Below are positions 21,572-34,397 of a stretch of DNA of 64,000 nt, one piece after another. The translations under genes and the position numbers were made by a program. This DNA is from Malus domestica. Its lineage: Eukaryota; Streptophyta; Magnoliopsida; Rosales; Rosaceae. The stretch lies in NCBI RefSeq assembly GCF_042453785.1, contig NC_091677.1, forward strand, positions 5,055,501 through 5,119,500, written 5' to 3'. Within the stretch, counting starts at the first letter, position 1. Every line of letters starts with the position of its first letter. The notes below the pieces were generated by a model. The model was given only the letters and a program-made list of their open reading frames with translations, was not told the origin of the DNA and did not search any database.

Positions 21572-23591
21572 CATTTCCCCGTCTTCTCCCGTCATTTATT
21601 GTGCACTTTTAACATTAATTATATTATTTTAGGACAATATTTATCCTTATTAAATATTGAAAACTCAATTGTGTCCATAAGAACTCTTCATACTCAACTT
21701 TTCTGTTTCAATTTTATCCCTAATAAGAAATAAAAATAAAAATTTATCTATAAATCTAATATTTACTTTCTTATTTCTCTTGAATTTCTTTCCACATATC
21801 AAAAGCACAATGTTGGTGACAAAAAGGGATAGGAGAGTCTTAACGGGAGCTGATTTTCACACATCGTTTTTAATCTCTCATACACTTCATTTTTAATTTC
21901 TAACCATTAGATTAAATAAATCAAATTGACACAACGAATATAATTTTGTGTCACTCCACCTGAAACAAATTGAAACAACACGTGAATTAAATGTCGCTCC
22001 ACAAATTCTTTCCACATACATGTTTAATCTTTTGGTTCTTCGGGGCATAGATGAAATTAGATTGGATATCTCTGTATTCAAGCCTCAAGAAAGGAATGAA
22101 AAACTTTTGTCCATTTTGAAGATTAAAAAAAAAAAAAAAAAAAAAAAGAATTATTCATTAGGGAAATTTGTCCCTTCCAACTATTTGAAATGATAAGATT
22201 AGACGGGATAAATTTTATTCACATGTAATAAACTCAAAATGAAAAATTATTTACTCCTTAACGCTTAATTTTTTGTGAAAAATCATTGTGTGATAGAGAT
22301 TGACCTAACTTAAATTTTTTTTTGTTGAAAACGTTATGAGCTATTGCTCCTTTAACGTTAACTTTATGTGTTAACAAGTCAATCAATTAGTTAATTGGTG
22401 GGTACCAATCATAATTGAGTGCTTGAACTTTACATGCAAGTGTGGGCAGCTACTCTCCCTTAGACCAATGTAGATCCTCCCCTTCCCTAAAAGTACTAAT
22501 TGCGTTGAAATTTTGATAAAGATAAAGTCATTATTCTTAAACTATAACAATCATTAAACTAAAACGCAAAAATTGCATAAATCAAAACTACATGGACAAA
22601 GTGAAAATCATAAATTGACCCCTTAAATACATTAGTCAAAAGACTCTCTAACTTTGTTAGATCAAAGTTATAAGATTTAAGATCGATAGAAGTGATCCTT
22701 AATTTTGTCCACCTTCAATTATTTTGGTCGTTTCGTGAAAGTTTTTGTTAAATAAGGACCAAAATGACAAAAACACTCTCAATTTAATAATCAATAGGCC
22801 AAAATAATTTGACAAAAATTAAAGGTATTTTTGCTATTTTATCCTCTATTTAATGAAAATTTTTCACGAAATGACCAAAATAATTGATGGTGAACAAATT
22901 CATGAATCACTTTTATCGATTTCAATTCTTAAGGATAAAAAGGAGGAGTTATCCCAATCTCAGAGACTATTTTGGCTAAAAAAGCTTATTCTAAAATGGG
23001 AGAGATTTTTTAGTGTACTAGGAACAAGGGGTGGTACGCAACATATTATTATACAATTGGAGGAAAGTTTTTTTTTCAAGTGTTCCTCTAAGGGTATAGT
23101 GACATATACATAGTGTCTGTTCCGTATCTCGGGCACACTGAAATGGATTTGTATATTATATATAAGTTGAACATATATGGGAATATGGTCAATGCGGATG
23201 GATATACCGTCATGGAGTTTTTTTCTTTTCCTTATCCTAATTGTTCATAATAGCATTCAAGTAAATAATTATATTTCTTGTTTCTTTCTCATCAGTGCTT
23301 AGCCACCAGTCAATCTTTTTCACTTGGCAGTGAAGGTCCAAGGTTAATGAAAGTTCCGTTACGGTGCGAGTGATTTAACCTTTTCCTCTACGTCTCCATC
23401 CATGTTGTGAATGATGTGATTGGTTTTGTTTGGGTTTAGCATTTATATCCGTAACCATAAGAACTCCTCGTCAGTTTAATTTGCGTCCAAAAGTCTGCGG
23501 ACTTAGTTTTCTCAGCCAAAACTGAGAAACCCAAGTTTGGTCGTCAAAACCCAACAACAACAATTTCCCTTCATCTTTTTTGGGTTGCAAT
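21572..23591. other. Intergenic, upstream of the PLC-like gene
   Basis: Holds a poly-A tract at about 22126-22147 and a long foldback MITE at 22632-22979. The final 100 bases before 23592 should be 5' UTR. No other gene seen. Confidence 0.5.
22632..22979. mobile_element. Long-TIR foldback MITE, family member 1
   Basis: The arms match over most of the element: TCAATTATTTTGGTCGTTTC on the left and, in reverse, TCAATTATTTTGGTCATTTC on the right, with outer ends TTAGTCAAAAGACTCTCT and TTAGCCAAAATAGTCTCT. The same design recurs at 41862-42220. No ORF. Confidence 0.75.
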
Positions 23592-26396
23592 ATGAAGACT
23601 CGGCAGAACTTCGTTTTGTTACTCACGGTTGTCGCAGCGGTTTTTAGCGTCGCCAAAGCTTGCTCCAACGGACAGTGCAAGGTTCGTGCCTCTTTTTTCA
23701 TGTGTGTGTATCTAAATTATGATTTTTTGTGACTGGGAAAAGGAAGAGTGATATTTATTTTGCTTTCAAATGTGTAGCTTTTGGACGAATGCTCAATGGA
23801 TGCCGATTGTGAAGCCGGGCTTTACTGCGGATGTTGCCCACAAGGCTTCTCAGGCTCTAGATGTATAAGATCAGCCATTACAGATCAATTCAAGCTATTG
23901 GTACGTGACCTACCTACCCCTCTCCCTCTAGAAATTTTGAAAGCTTAACGTTTCTTGTAACACATTCAAGATTTTGATTTGTCCATGTTTTAAAGATTTA
24001 GAAATTTTAAAAATAAAACCACTCGAGACCGCTTGAGCAGTTCTTGAGGCCTCTTGAGCAATACTCGAACCCCCATTGAGTATAATCGACGCCCTCGAGT
24101 AGTTAAAATTCTAAAAATGGAGAAAATTTTGAGATAAAAAGCTTGAACATCAATATTTCGCCTCTCTCTCTTACACATACATAGAGACACGGACATGCGC
24201 ATATGTTGTGAAGTTTCCAACTTTACATGAACTGACCATGGAGAGGGAAAAGGGCAGATTATTGGGGGGAGAGGGGTCCACAATGACATATTGACTCCGT
24301 GGAATCTAAGCATGACTTTTGGTTTGCCGGCTCCTTCGGCTGTCACAACCAATGAACAGAAGTTTAGAGTTTTCTATGCCCTTGGTTGGGCTTAAGGAGA
24401 GTGGTTTGTGTAGGCCCATTGAGGCCCAATACTGGCAGAGGACTTTGCTTACTCATCTATGTCAATTTGGGGTAAAAGATTAGTTGTGTTTTTTTTTTAT
24501 TATCACAGAACAATTCTCTACCTTTCAACAAGTATGCGTTTTTGACAACCCACAATGCCTTTGCAATTGAGGGAGAGCCATCTCACACTGGAATTCCTCG
24601 CGTTACCTTCAACAATCAAGAAGATACTGTTACTCAACAACTAAATGTATGGCATCCTTCAATCATATACACGCATGCCCCTTGCCTCTTCAATTTTGTT
24701 CGAAAGTTGTTATTAGCACTCAGGAACAGATCATCATGCACTCATGAAAGTGCAATTTCTCCATGATGGTGTTACGGAAGACGAGTGCATAATGACTTTT
24801 TAGAGTGCTAATATGTAGGGTTTAGTCATATATCTCGTTTAATCCTTGACATTTTGCAGAATGGAGTTCGAGCCTTGATGCTCGATACATATGATTTTAA
24901 GGACGATGTGTGGTTGTGCCATTCTTTTAATGGGCAATGCCACGACTTTACTGCATTTGTAAGCAATACCATCTGCCCAACTTCGTTTTCTTCTTGTTTA
25001 TATATTCTTTGAGACTAAGAAATTTGCACACAAAGTGTATTTTGCCTCAACATTACTTCCCAAATATACAGGAACCAGCTATAGATACACTGAAGGAAGT
25101 TGAAGCATTTTTATCAGCCAACCCATCAGAAATTGTGACATTGATATTGGAGGACTATGTGGAAGCTCCAAATGGATTGACAAACGTCTTCAACGCTTCC
25201 GGGTTGAAGAACTATTGGTTTCCGGTGACAAGCATGCCCAAAAATGGCCAGGACTGGCCACTAGTTAGTGACATGGTTGCCAATAACCAGAGGCTACTTG
25301 TGTTTACTTCAAAAAGTGAGAAGGAACAATCCGAAGGAATCGCCTACCAGTGGAACTACATGGTTGAAAACCAATGTAAGAAGCAACAACCCAGCTATAT
25401 TTCTTTTTTTAATATTATCATATGATTTGCCGTAGAGGTCGCACTTGGTGCGATGGCAAGTGTCTTCGCCCATGAGCGGTAGGTCTCGGGTTCGAGACTT
25501 GGGAGCAGCCTCTCCATAAAATGGGGGTAAGGCTAGCCGACATTCACCTCTCCCAGACCCTGCGTAAAACGGGAGCCTTGTGCACTGGGTACGACCTTTA
25601 TCATATGATTTGCCGTCTATTACTAAATTGCCTGGAGCTGGATCCATCGACAATCATATGGCATTACCTACTAGTGGTAACGTTATCTGCATTATTGATA
25701 AACTATCGATACTTTGAGTACACAATTGTCGATATGAATCCCTCTACCTTTGTAAGGGGCATGTATGAATGAATGTCTTACCTTACAACACCGAACTTTG
25801 CAGATGGGGATGATGGAATGAAGGAAGGAAGTTGTTCAAATAGAGGAGAATCATCACCTCTTGATGACAAAACTAAATCTTTGGTTTTGGTGAATTATTT
25901 TGCTTCTATTCCCTTTAAGCTAGAAAGTTGCGAAAATAACTCTGGGAATCTGATTAACATGCTTTACACTTGTCATGGTGCTGCTGCCAACCGATGGGCT
26001 AACTTTGTTGCTGTTGATTTTTACAAGGCACGCCCTTTCTTCCCCTGCTTAATAACCACTGAAAAGTCAGATTTAATGTATACTAAAAAATAAAAATAAT
26101 CAAATTTAATTTCTGTAACTTTTGAAATTTTATTTATTTATACGTGCTTGGGTTGTGATGCAGAGGAGTGAAGGGGGAGGATCGTTTCAAGCTTTGGACA
26201 ATCTCAATGGGGAGCTCTTGTGTGGATGTAACGATGTACATGCATGTGTGGTAAGCTAAGAAATTTTGGTTCGAACACCAAAATAATTTTTGCATTTTTA
26301 GCAAAGTATCTTCATAAAAATATATATTGGTTTTTTATAAACAATTTATGTGCTTGATTGCAGCCAGGATCACCTCCAGGGTCTTGCCAGCCATAG
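23592..26396 (+). CDS. Secreted PLC-like phosphodiesterase (PI-PLC X domain)
   Basis: Eight exons: 23592-23681, 23778-23900, 24509-24646, 24860-24958, 25072-25375, 25804-26027, 26164-26250 and 26364-26396, 365 aa. The signal peptide (about residues 1-23) is followed by a Cys-rich EGF-like part (CSNGQCKLLDECSMDADC...CGCCPQGFSGSRC). The catalytic X domain follows with LTTHNAF (first His), ALMLDTYDF and WLCHSFNGQC (second His). Exon 5 has FLSANPSEIVTLILEDYV and LLVFTSKSEKE, exon 6 AVDFYK, and the end GCNDVHACVPGSPPGSCQ. It resembles the At5g67130/At3g19310 family; these lack the C2 and EF-hand parts of true plant PI-PLCs, so substrate and activity are unproven. Intron 6 begins with GC instead of GT (26028-26029), and a SINE sits in intron 5. 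No clear GPI tail is present. Confidence 0.92.
25415..25616 (+). mobile_element. Au-type SINE in intron 5 of the PLC-like gene
   Basis: SINE body at 25434-25597 (164 bp) flanked by perfect 19-bp duplications TTATCATATGATTTGCCGT (25415-25433, 25598-25616). It has an A box (CTTGGTGCGATGGCAAGTG), a B box (GGGTTCGAGACTTGG) and the body CCCAGACCCTGCG...GGGTACGACCTTT, which I recognise as the Au SINE family of angiosperms. It has no poly-A tail but a short T end, as usual for Au. Confidence 0.93.
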
Positions 26397-27251
26397 GAGA
26401 CACAATACAAATTCATGTAATGAAGCTTAAATCTTTAAGAGAACTGTGGGAATTTCGATGAATCGGCATACAGTTTGTAATTGATTTATCTTTAGAAAAA
26501 AAAATTATTTATATTGAAAATCGTTGTCGTTTCATTCTTAATGGATGAAAGATATGTTGTCACTTAAAAAATGGCAGTTCAACTTGTCAATCTTGTGAGC
26601 CTCGATAACTCGATCTTCTCCCACGAACTGTTTGTGCTAATGAATTAGTCCGATAAAAAATGAAATCTATCCACTTATCCAATTTGAGCACCTCTATAGG
26701 ATAGACTTGATGTTATAAAAACATGGTCATAAATAGTGTATGTCATATAGCTAAGCATTGGTGCATTGCCCTTAAGGATGCACGATCCAAGTGGATCGGA
26801 TAAGGTGGCTTCTCCGCATTCTAAAAATGTTTGCAACTCCAGATTAACATTACTTATTTTTTAACGATATGGCAATATACCTGTTCGGACGAAGATTTTA
26901 TCAAAGAGGGCTCCTCAGCTCTCAGCACAGCTCCCAAAGGATTGGCACTTTGAATATTTAGTTGGGCTCTTACTTGCTAATGTACTACAAGAAGAGGATT
27001 GAGTTAGTTTTGAAATGTGCCTTTCTAGGGCCTTAGGTGTAAGCCTTGAGGCTTGCAATCAAAACTAATTGAGTGCTAGGCGTGCCATTGCTATCTCAAT
27101 ATAGCAGATGTAGAACAAGTGTATTTAGTCGATTGCTTGCGCCCCAAGTTACTCAGACTTCTTGTTATCAAGGGATTGTCGTGGACGAGTTAAGTCCACA
27201 TTAAATTCTTTTTCTTGCCTTGTAACCAAGGACTTTCAATTCATAGGATGT

Positions 27252-27523
27252 ACTATGTAGCCCAACCAATTATAAGTCTATGCAAAGTCCCTTCTCCCAT
27301 CAATGTGGGATTCATTCTTAACATGCCCGCTCACGGACAACACAACAGGGTGACGTAGAACACATGTGACCGTTTAGCTTCACATGTGAGATAATCTGCT
27401 CTGATACCACGAAGAAAGTTGAGATTCCACCATAAAACCAATTGACAATATAGAAAATAGCCAAACCTCTTATAAACTCATGCAAGGTCCCTTCTCCCAT
27501 CAATGTGAGATATATTCTCAACA
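27252..27523 (-). mobile_element. TRIM remnant, family 2
   Basis: Two short LTRs on minus (about 27523-27416 and a partial 27323-27252), both starting with TGTT and containing CACATTGATGGGAGAAGGGA. The internal part next to the complete LTR holds the primer site GTGGTATCAGAGC read on minus. Same family as the element at 40374-40706. Confidence 0.65.
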
Positions 27524-27599
27524 TGGAACCCTATATATTAATAAAATAAATATTTGACACGTCTATTAAAAATGCAAAAGATTTTAACATATATATTGT

Positions 27600-27768
27600 C
27601 ACTTAGTATTACGGTCTAGTGGTATCTCTTTTCACTTGTCAGTGAGAGGTATTAGGTTTGATTTTTGCCAAAAACGAATTTTAACCACATTATTACAAAT
27701 CCATTGTGAGGCTAAGCCCACTCCCCATCCCTTTAGTATAGATAATATTATTTGTTAAAATAAAAATA
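27600..27768 (+). mobile_element. tRNA-derived SINE, copy 3
   Basis: Head TTAGTATTACGGTCTAGTGG, B-box-like AGGTTTGATTTTTGCC, body GTGAGGCTAAGCCCACTCC, and end AGTATAGATAATATTATTTG with an A-rich tail. It matches the copies at 497, 1083 and 59555. Confidence 0.65.
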
Positions 27769-28504
27769 TGTATATTCAATCTGCCAAATCAGCAATCAAA
27801 TAAAATTTTAAAATATTATATTTGACAACTCCTGTGGAGATGCTTTAAAAGGCTAATGGCTGGTAGATTCGGTCAAATTCATGACTCGTAAGTGTGACCA
27901 ATGGATGCATAATCTGATGAATGTGACCAAGGGATCCGAAGTTAAAAAAATCATAACCTGATGAATCCAGAGTCAAACAATGGATGCATTCCCAGTAGTT
28001 TAATTAGAATCGAGTAGCTAATATTATGTACCAAATTAATTCTCAAGGATCTCTCAATTGGTGTGGAGCATGTGAGTTGGTAGGTTAGGAGGCATCAAAC
28101 ACATGCCAGCAATATTGAGCAAAGGAATAAAAATATTTATGTCATTAGGTTCAATTATACAATAGGAATAATAGAGGACATCATATCTACTTGTGATTAC
28201 CTACTTTGATATTACATCCACCAGCAACATGCTTCGATGTTGCTTTTGTGCCAGAATAATGGGCTTCATGTCATTGGTGTATCATCACATGAATGAAACA
28301 ATAGAAAAATATTTTTTTCTTTTTAAATTCACATTTTAATGGGCATGTTGTGATTAGTTTAATACTATACTAAATTACTAATCGTATTTTATATCATTTT
28401 GACTATTGTGTTCGGGGAGTACTCTTGTCGTCAACGCACTACTCAATAGCTGCCAAAGTTTTATATATCTATTTTGACGGAAATATCAAAGGAACATTAG
28501 CATC

Positions 28505-28535
<31 letters not shown>

Positions 28536-28554
28536 ATTTTGAGAAGCTATTTTG

Positions 28555-28710
28555 TTAAGGAAAATTAACGAAAAATTCAATAAAAATTTAGTTTTAATGA
28601 AAAAAATGACAAATAAAGTTGTAGTGAATAGTAACATGAAAAGGTAAAAATGTGGTTTTTCGTTAAAAGTGAACTGGAGTGTTTTGTTAAAAGTTTAAAA
28701 CTCCCATTTT
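28555..28710. mobile_element. Small MITE, ACGAAAAA family (copy 1)
   Basis: Resembles the elements at 43477-43590, 44355-44509 and 47668-47812: TTTTAATGAAAAAAATGACA, GTGAATAGTA, AAAATGTGGTTTTTCGTTAA and GTGAACTGG. The borders are approximate. Confidence 0.55.
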
Positions 28711-28938
28711 GTTATATGAAACAAGATATTTTATAAAACATAAGTAGTTTGTATACCATCATATCTCATCATATACCATATTAATTAGTGAGTATTGGTG
28801 ATTTTTAATTATGAGTGAATCTTATATGTATGAGTATTTAAGGATGGTGTTATCTGTACACTCTATGTTTTTAGTTGTCAAATTAAATGAATTTAAAATA
28901 ATCAAAAGACAAAAATTATAAGGTGTGTAGACGGTAAC

Positions 28939-29270
28939 TGACACACCCCGACCCGAATTAGGGCATGCTAGCCGTCACGTGAGGATGACGTAGCCATGTG
29001 CACGGTGCAGAAGCTATAATGATAATAGAAAATACGAATAAATGAAAACTAACTCATAAGAGTACTAATTAAGACAAGTACCAGAATATGTGTGAATACA
29101 CAATCAGAGCGTAAGTATCCTAAGTTCAGTCCATAAAACAAGTACTAATTAAACGACACCCAAAGATGCCCTACACTTGTGATAGTCTGTCAGAACCTCC
29201 AATCAATCATCGTGAGCCACCAACGAACAAGCTTATCTAAAACTTGGAGGGGTGCAAAATAGAAAGTGTG
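28939..29270 (-). repeat. Truncated 3' LTR of the gypsy element
   Basis: Matches the first about 300 bases of the complete LTR (TGACACACCCCGACCCGAAT, CATGTGCACGGTGCAGAAGC), then departs after AAGCTTATCTAAAAC. Pol sequence begins within about 130 bases, so the rest of the LTR and the integrase end were deleted. Confidence 0.8.
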
Positions 29271-29399
29271 AGTGGGCAAAAACAAAGCTTTTCAAAACCA
29301 TTTCATTTATCAATTCCGCTAACGCCTCGCTGTAAAACATGTATAATTTTCCCAGAAATGGAATATAAATAAATAAATAAATATATATATATATATATG

Positions 29400-30660
29400 A
29401 GCCTCGAGTATTCGATCAATTAATATGGGCCTGGCCTGGAAATTAGCTAACAAAGCTTCCTCTTTATCTTCCAATCCTAACCTCACTCCAGTGGACCTCA
29501 AATCTGTAAGAAGAGGAACATGACAAGCATAAATGGCATTAAGCCTAACTGGAGTATTCCTACTAAGTGCATCTGCTACCACATTCGCACGACCAGGGTG
29601 ATACTCAATCATGCAATCATAATCACTTAGTAATTCTATCCATCTTCGATGATGAAGATTAAGATCCATCTGAGTAAAAAGATACCGAAGACTCTTATAA
29701 TCTGTGAAGATCTTACATTTCTCACCATAAAGATAATGTCTCCAAATCTTTAAAGCAAAGATGATCGCCGCTAGTTCAAGATCATGAGTAGGATAATTCA
29801 TCTCATAAGGCTTCAATTGGCGTGACGCGTAAGCAATCACCTTACCATGCTGCATCAACACACATCCCAACCCATTCAAGGAAGCATCATTGTAGACTTC
29901 AAAATCACCACTATCATCAGGAAGCGTCAAAACAGGTGCATGAGTGAGACAATACTTTAACCGCTGAAAACTTTGCCCACAATTATCATTATTCAAACTG
30001 AACATCCTTCTTGGTTAACCTTGTCAAAGGCAATGCAATGACTGAAAAGTCTTTAACAAACCACCTGTAATAGTCTGCTAAGCCAAGAATACTCTGTACC
30101 TCAGTGACGGTTCGTGGTTGTTCCCAATTCTCCACAGCTGCTATCTTTTGAGGATCTACTCGAATACCTTGAGCTAATATAACATGTCCCAAAAATGCAA
30201 CTTGATCTAACCAGAATTGGCATTTGCTAAACTTAGCATATAACTGATGTTCCCTCAAACTTTTCAACACCAATTTAAGATGTCTAACATGCTCTGCTCT
30301 AGACTTAGAGTATACCAAAATATCATCAATAAAGACAATGACAAACCTATCCAAATATGGCAGGAATACTCGATTCATTAAATCCATAAAAGTTGCTAGT
30401 GCATTAGTTAACCCGAATGGCATCACAAAAAACTCATAATGACGATATCGAGTCCTGAAAGCTGTTTTAGGGACATCTTCACTTTTAATCTTCAACTTGT
30501 AGTAACCAGACCTCAAGTCAATCTTAGAGAACACACAGACACCTCGGAGTTGATCAAACAAATCATCTATACGTGGCAACGGATAACGGTTCTTAATTGT
30601 TACCCAATTCAATTGCCTGTAATCAATGCATAGCCTCAAAGTTCCGTCTTTCTTCCTCAC
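29400..30660 (-). pseudogene. Gypsy reverse transcriptase and RNase H remnant
   Basis: From 30660 the RT reads [20 protein letters not shown], then [15 protein letters not shown] and the catalytic box [16 protein letters not shown] frame shift near 30000 leads into RNase [49 protein letters not shown] and DALSRNTP. The reading stops making sense after [14 protein letters not shown], just before integrase should begin. Not functional. Confidence 0.88.
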
Positions 30661-30722
30661 AAATAAAACTGGAGCTCCCCAAGGTGAAGTACTAGGTTGA
30701 ATAAATCCCTTATAACCAATTC

Positions 30723-31289
30723 TTACAACTGAGTCTTTAATTCCCTCAACTCAGCAAGAGCCATTCGATAAAGAGTTAAAGATATATGATTCGTACTTGG
30801 AAGCAGATCAATAGTGAACTCCACATCTCTGTCTGACGACAATCCAGGTAAATCATCTAGAAATACGTCAGGAAAATGTATGACTACTCGTACATCCTCT
30901 ACACTACTAGGAGCATCATCATTCAACACCACATGAGTCAAATATCCCTGACAACACTTCGACAACAATCTTTTGGCTTTCATGATAGAAATAACACCAT
31001 GCCTCACCCCGCTAGGCTCTCTTATAAATGTAACTTCGGGTAATCCAGGACGATGGAAAGTAACTGTCTTTCCATAGCAATCTATCTTGGCACGATTGTA
31101 GTGTAACCAATCAGTGCCCAAAATCACATCAAAATCAACAATGTCTAACGGAATGAGGTTAGCTGGCATAACAATATCCTCCACCATCACTGGACATCCT
31201 GGATATACCCAATCAACATAAAATCTCTCCCCTTTAGGCATAGAAAACTCTAAATCATATCCTAGAGGTGTAGGATGAGGTTGCGTCAC
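30723..31289 (-). pseudogene. Gypsy protease and linker remnant
   Basis: Contains IVDFDVILGTDWLHYNRAKI, the conserved stretch after the protease core, and a DDLPGLSSDRDVEFTIDLLP linker that precedes RT. The active-site part upstream (about 31290-31500 on minus, with the DCGATHYV-type region) is interrupted by a stop. Confidence 0.8.
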
Positions 31290-31658
31290 TTAAGAAAATG
31301 TATAAGAAACAACATAATGCGTAGCACCACAATCAATTAATATTTTAGCAAAATGACCAAGAATGTTCAACGTACCCATAATTAAATCAAGATTGTTCTG
31401 AGCATCCTGCAGTGTCATATTGTGGATACGTCCCTGAGCCTGCTGTCGTCTACCACGACCTCTATTAGCATGAATACCTCATCCTTGTCTTGGCTGACCA
31501 GATTGCCTCGAAGATCCCGCACTGCTAGCAACAATCTCTACCTGCTGGGGCTGTCCCCCCTGGTACCACTAGAATCCACCTGCTAAATGTGGCTGATATG
31601 GCATAGAACCTCTCGGATACTGTGGGTAGCCACCTTGATAATGAGGGTCATGCGAATA

Positions 31659-32821
31659 CTAATACTGCCCTATAACATAAGGAGCGGCATCACCCTGATA
31701 ATGATAAACACCACAACGACCAGTCTGGGCATAACCACTAGGTCCTGAAGCTTGTTGGATTGGCGCAGGTGGTGGTAATGAAGGTTGTTGGGGCCTCTGC
31801 TGATTCTGAGGGCAATGTGCAGCCCTATGCCTTATCTGTCCATAAGTATAGCATCCATTGTTACCTCTTCTACACTCCCCAAAATGCCTTACACATGCGG
31901 CATAAAAGAGCACATAAACCACCAAAATCCCTCTACCTCTGAAATCTAGGGCATCCAGAAAATCTACCACCTCTCATCTGTACATTAGAGCTCAAACCTC
32001 CACTAGAAGAGTTGGAACTGACACCACTTCTCTTAAAACTCTGAGTTTTACGAGGCCCTTGAGAAGATTGACCTTTGCCTTTATCATCATTTCTTTGATT
32101 TCCATATTTTTCTTCCTCCTTCTCACTCTCACTGGGCATAATTTATGAATCTTCAATCCGCTAGTAAAACCTCATAAAACTCCTAGTAAGTGGCACAAGG
32201 AGTCGATGTCGCTATAGAACGCCATTTATTTTTAGTGCCTAACCTGAAACGACGAAGCATCTCAACCGGATTCGCAGCAACCTCCGGATCATATCGAGAC
32301 AAATTAGTGAACCTCCTGTAATACTCATTTGCTGTCATATTTCCTTGTCTCAGATGCGTAAATTCTTGTTTCTTGCGATCTATATACGCTGGAGGAACGA
32401 ATCTTTTATGAAACAACTGCTTAAACATTTCCCAATCAGCTGCTACCTCTGATGGTATCTGATAAGACTCATGTCCCCACCAAGATGCAGGCTGCTATCC
32501 TAAAAATCAGGTAGTCGTCTCAACCCATCTATTAGGAGGAAGGCTCCCTTAACTCTGCATCACAAGAAAAGTCTTCTCGACATGATTAAGCCACTTCTCC
32601 GCTCCCTCATGTCCTTCATTACCCATCAAATAATTCAAGTTCAGATTATACATAGTCTCAAGATGTGTCATTTGAGGAGGACGGAGCGAAGACTGAATAA
32701 CATTAGCTATAGTTTCCCCTAACTGAGCAATATAAAGGAAACTAGGCTCAGCTGAGTAACGTGGCTCTCTACGAGGCGGCATAGTTCTGACAGAAGACAT
32801 CACAATGATTAGAATATTCAC
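31659..32821 (-). pseudogene. Gypsy gag remnant
   Basis: Starts near 32821 (MPPRREPRYS at 32787), then GAEKWLNHVEKTFLVM, LFHKRFVPPAYIDRKKQEFT and MTANEYYRRFTNLSRYDPEV, typical retrotransposon gag text. The zinc knuckle is decayed (CYTYGQIRHRAAHC, with the second Cys replaced by Tyr). At least three frame breaks separate the pieces. Confidence 0.8.
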
Positions 32822-32862
32822 GAACTATACAGGACTGTTAAACCTAGGCTCTGATACCAAAC

Positions 32863-33252
32863 TGACACACCTCGACCCGAATCAGGGCATGCTAGCCGTC
32901 ACGTGAGGGTGACGTAGCCATGTGCACAGTGCAGAAGCAATAATGATAATAAAGAATACCAATAAATGAAAACTAACTCATAAGAGTACTAATTAAGACA
33001 AGTACCAGAATATGTGTGAATACACAATCAGAGCGTAAGTAGCCTAAGTTCAGTCCATAAAACAAGCACTAATTAAACGACACCCAAAGATGCCCTACAT
33101 TTGTGATAGTTTGTTAGAACCTCCAATCAGTACTCGTGTGCCACCAACGAACAAGCTTATCTAAAACCTGAATAAACGTTATTTAAAGTACATAGACAAA
33201 ACTAGTTAATAACTTCTCACACTTTCTGTTTTGCGCCCCTCCAGGTTTTAGA

Positions 33253-33303
<51 letters not shown>

Positions 33304-34397
33304 AAATAACTGAATAAACGTTATTTAAAGTACATAGACAAAACTAGTTAATAACTTCTCATACATTGCTCAAATTGGATGTTTGAATATACCAACATGA
33401 TCTACACAACCTCACGAACATCCTCATATTTTTAGAAAAATTTTCCGACGTCCCACACGCCGGCAAGTGCACGGCAACAGGCAAGGCCATGCGCAGGGAA
33501 TCCTAAGGGAATCCCTAACCGCCGTTAGGAATATTCTGTCCAAATTACCTGACGCCATTACCTTCCGTTAGGAATATTCCGTCAACTTGACGGAATATTC
33601 TTCGTCTCTGACCTTGGGTCGCTGGAGTCAGCGCCGGTCGCCGCTACGTTCACCAGGAACTGGGAAAACACAAAAACCTTCATATCTCATCCAATTCTTA
33701 ACCAAAATCAGTAAAACTTGCACCAATTTGAAGTTTAGGACGAGTAGAACACAACCATACCTGTTTTGGGACCTAAAATCCATGAAAATTTTTCGGGGAA
33801 CCTTCGATAATCCGGCCAAACTTCAAATGCATCGATCTCGACTTCCCAACGTCCAAATCATGTCATTTTTCTTTTTCGAGCTTCGTGGAGAGGTCCCTAA
33901 GCTCCCTATAAGCTTGAAATCCTCTAAAGATCATGCATTTACGACTGCATGAACAGTACTCTAATCGGAGATCTTTGGTTCTCGGGTTTTCCGAGCTTCC
34001 ACGTCCAACCAAAGTTATGGTTGTGATTCAAAGCTTGCAAGGAATTTAAACCTGGTCTCCAAAAGGTCGATATGTGAAGAAAAGTTTTAGTTTGGTGTTT
34101 GTCCGTACATTTGTAGGGAAAAACTGAAAAATCCGAGAGAGAGAGAGTCAACGGAAGAAAGAGAGAAAGGGTATGGGTGTTTTTGTGTGTGTGGTCCTAG
34201 TTGGTCACAAACCAAACAAAAACTAAGTCCTTTTTAGTTCCCTTAGTTCTAAAAGCTTAGGAAAATAATGGATGGATCCAAAACCTAAGTACACAATACA
34301 CACAACACACACAACACACTTTAACGTCCAAGGGTATTTTAGTAACTTCCACGTTCGATACCAATAATATTACAAAATTCCGGGACGGGCTGTCACA
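32863..34397 (-). repeat. Complete 5' LTR of the gypsy element, internally rearranged
   Basis: About 1.5 kb, TG...CA ends in + orientation (TGACACACC to GCTGTCACA). A 52-bp segment is directly repeated at 33168-33219 and 33310-33361, separated by an inverted piece and an (AT)n run at 33252-33301. Confidence 0.82.

Larger units (their letters stand above)
26397..28938. other. Intergenic between the PLC-like gene and the gypsy element
   Basis: Contains a decayed TRIM (27252-27523), a SINE (27600-27768), a (TA)n run at about 28507-28528 and a small MITE (about 28555-28710). No supported gene. Confidence 0.5.
28939..34397 (-). mobile_element. Ty3/gypsy LTR retrotransposon, broken, no integrase
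   Basis: Bounded by a perfect 5-bp GTAAC duplication (28934-28938, 34398-34402). The full LTR is 32863-34397 (5' LTR on minus); the other LTR is cut to about 28939-29270. The primer site TTGGTATCAGAGCC (initiator tRNA-Met) follows the 5' LTR. Gag, protease, RT and RNase H remnants are present in that order on minus; integrase and most of the 3' LTR are gone. The gag-pol frame is broken by several stops and shifts. The order fits Ty3/gypsy; the text recalls the chromovirus branch, but no chromodomain is left to check. Confidence 0.9.

Noticed and set aside
25436-25520. A tRNA gene in the PLC-like intron
   Set aside because: A and B boxes are present but no cloverleaf can be built, and the 19-bp duplications show a SINE.
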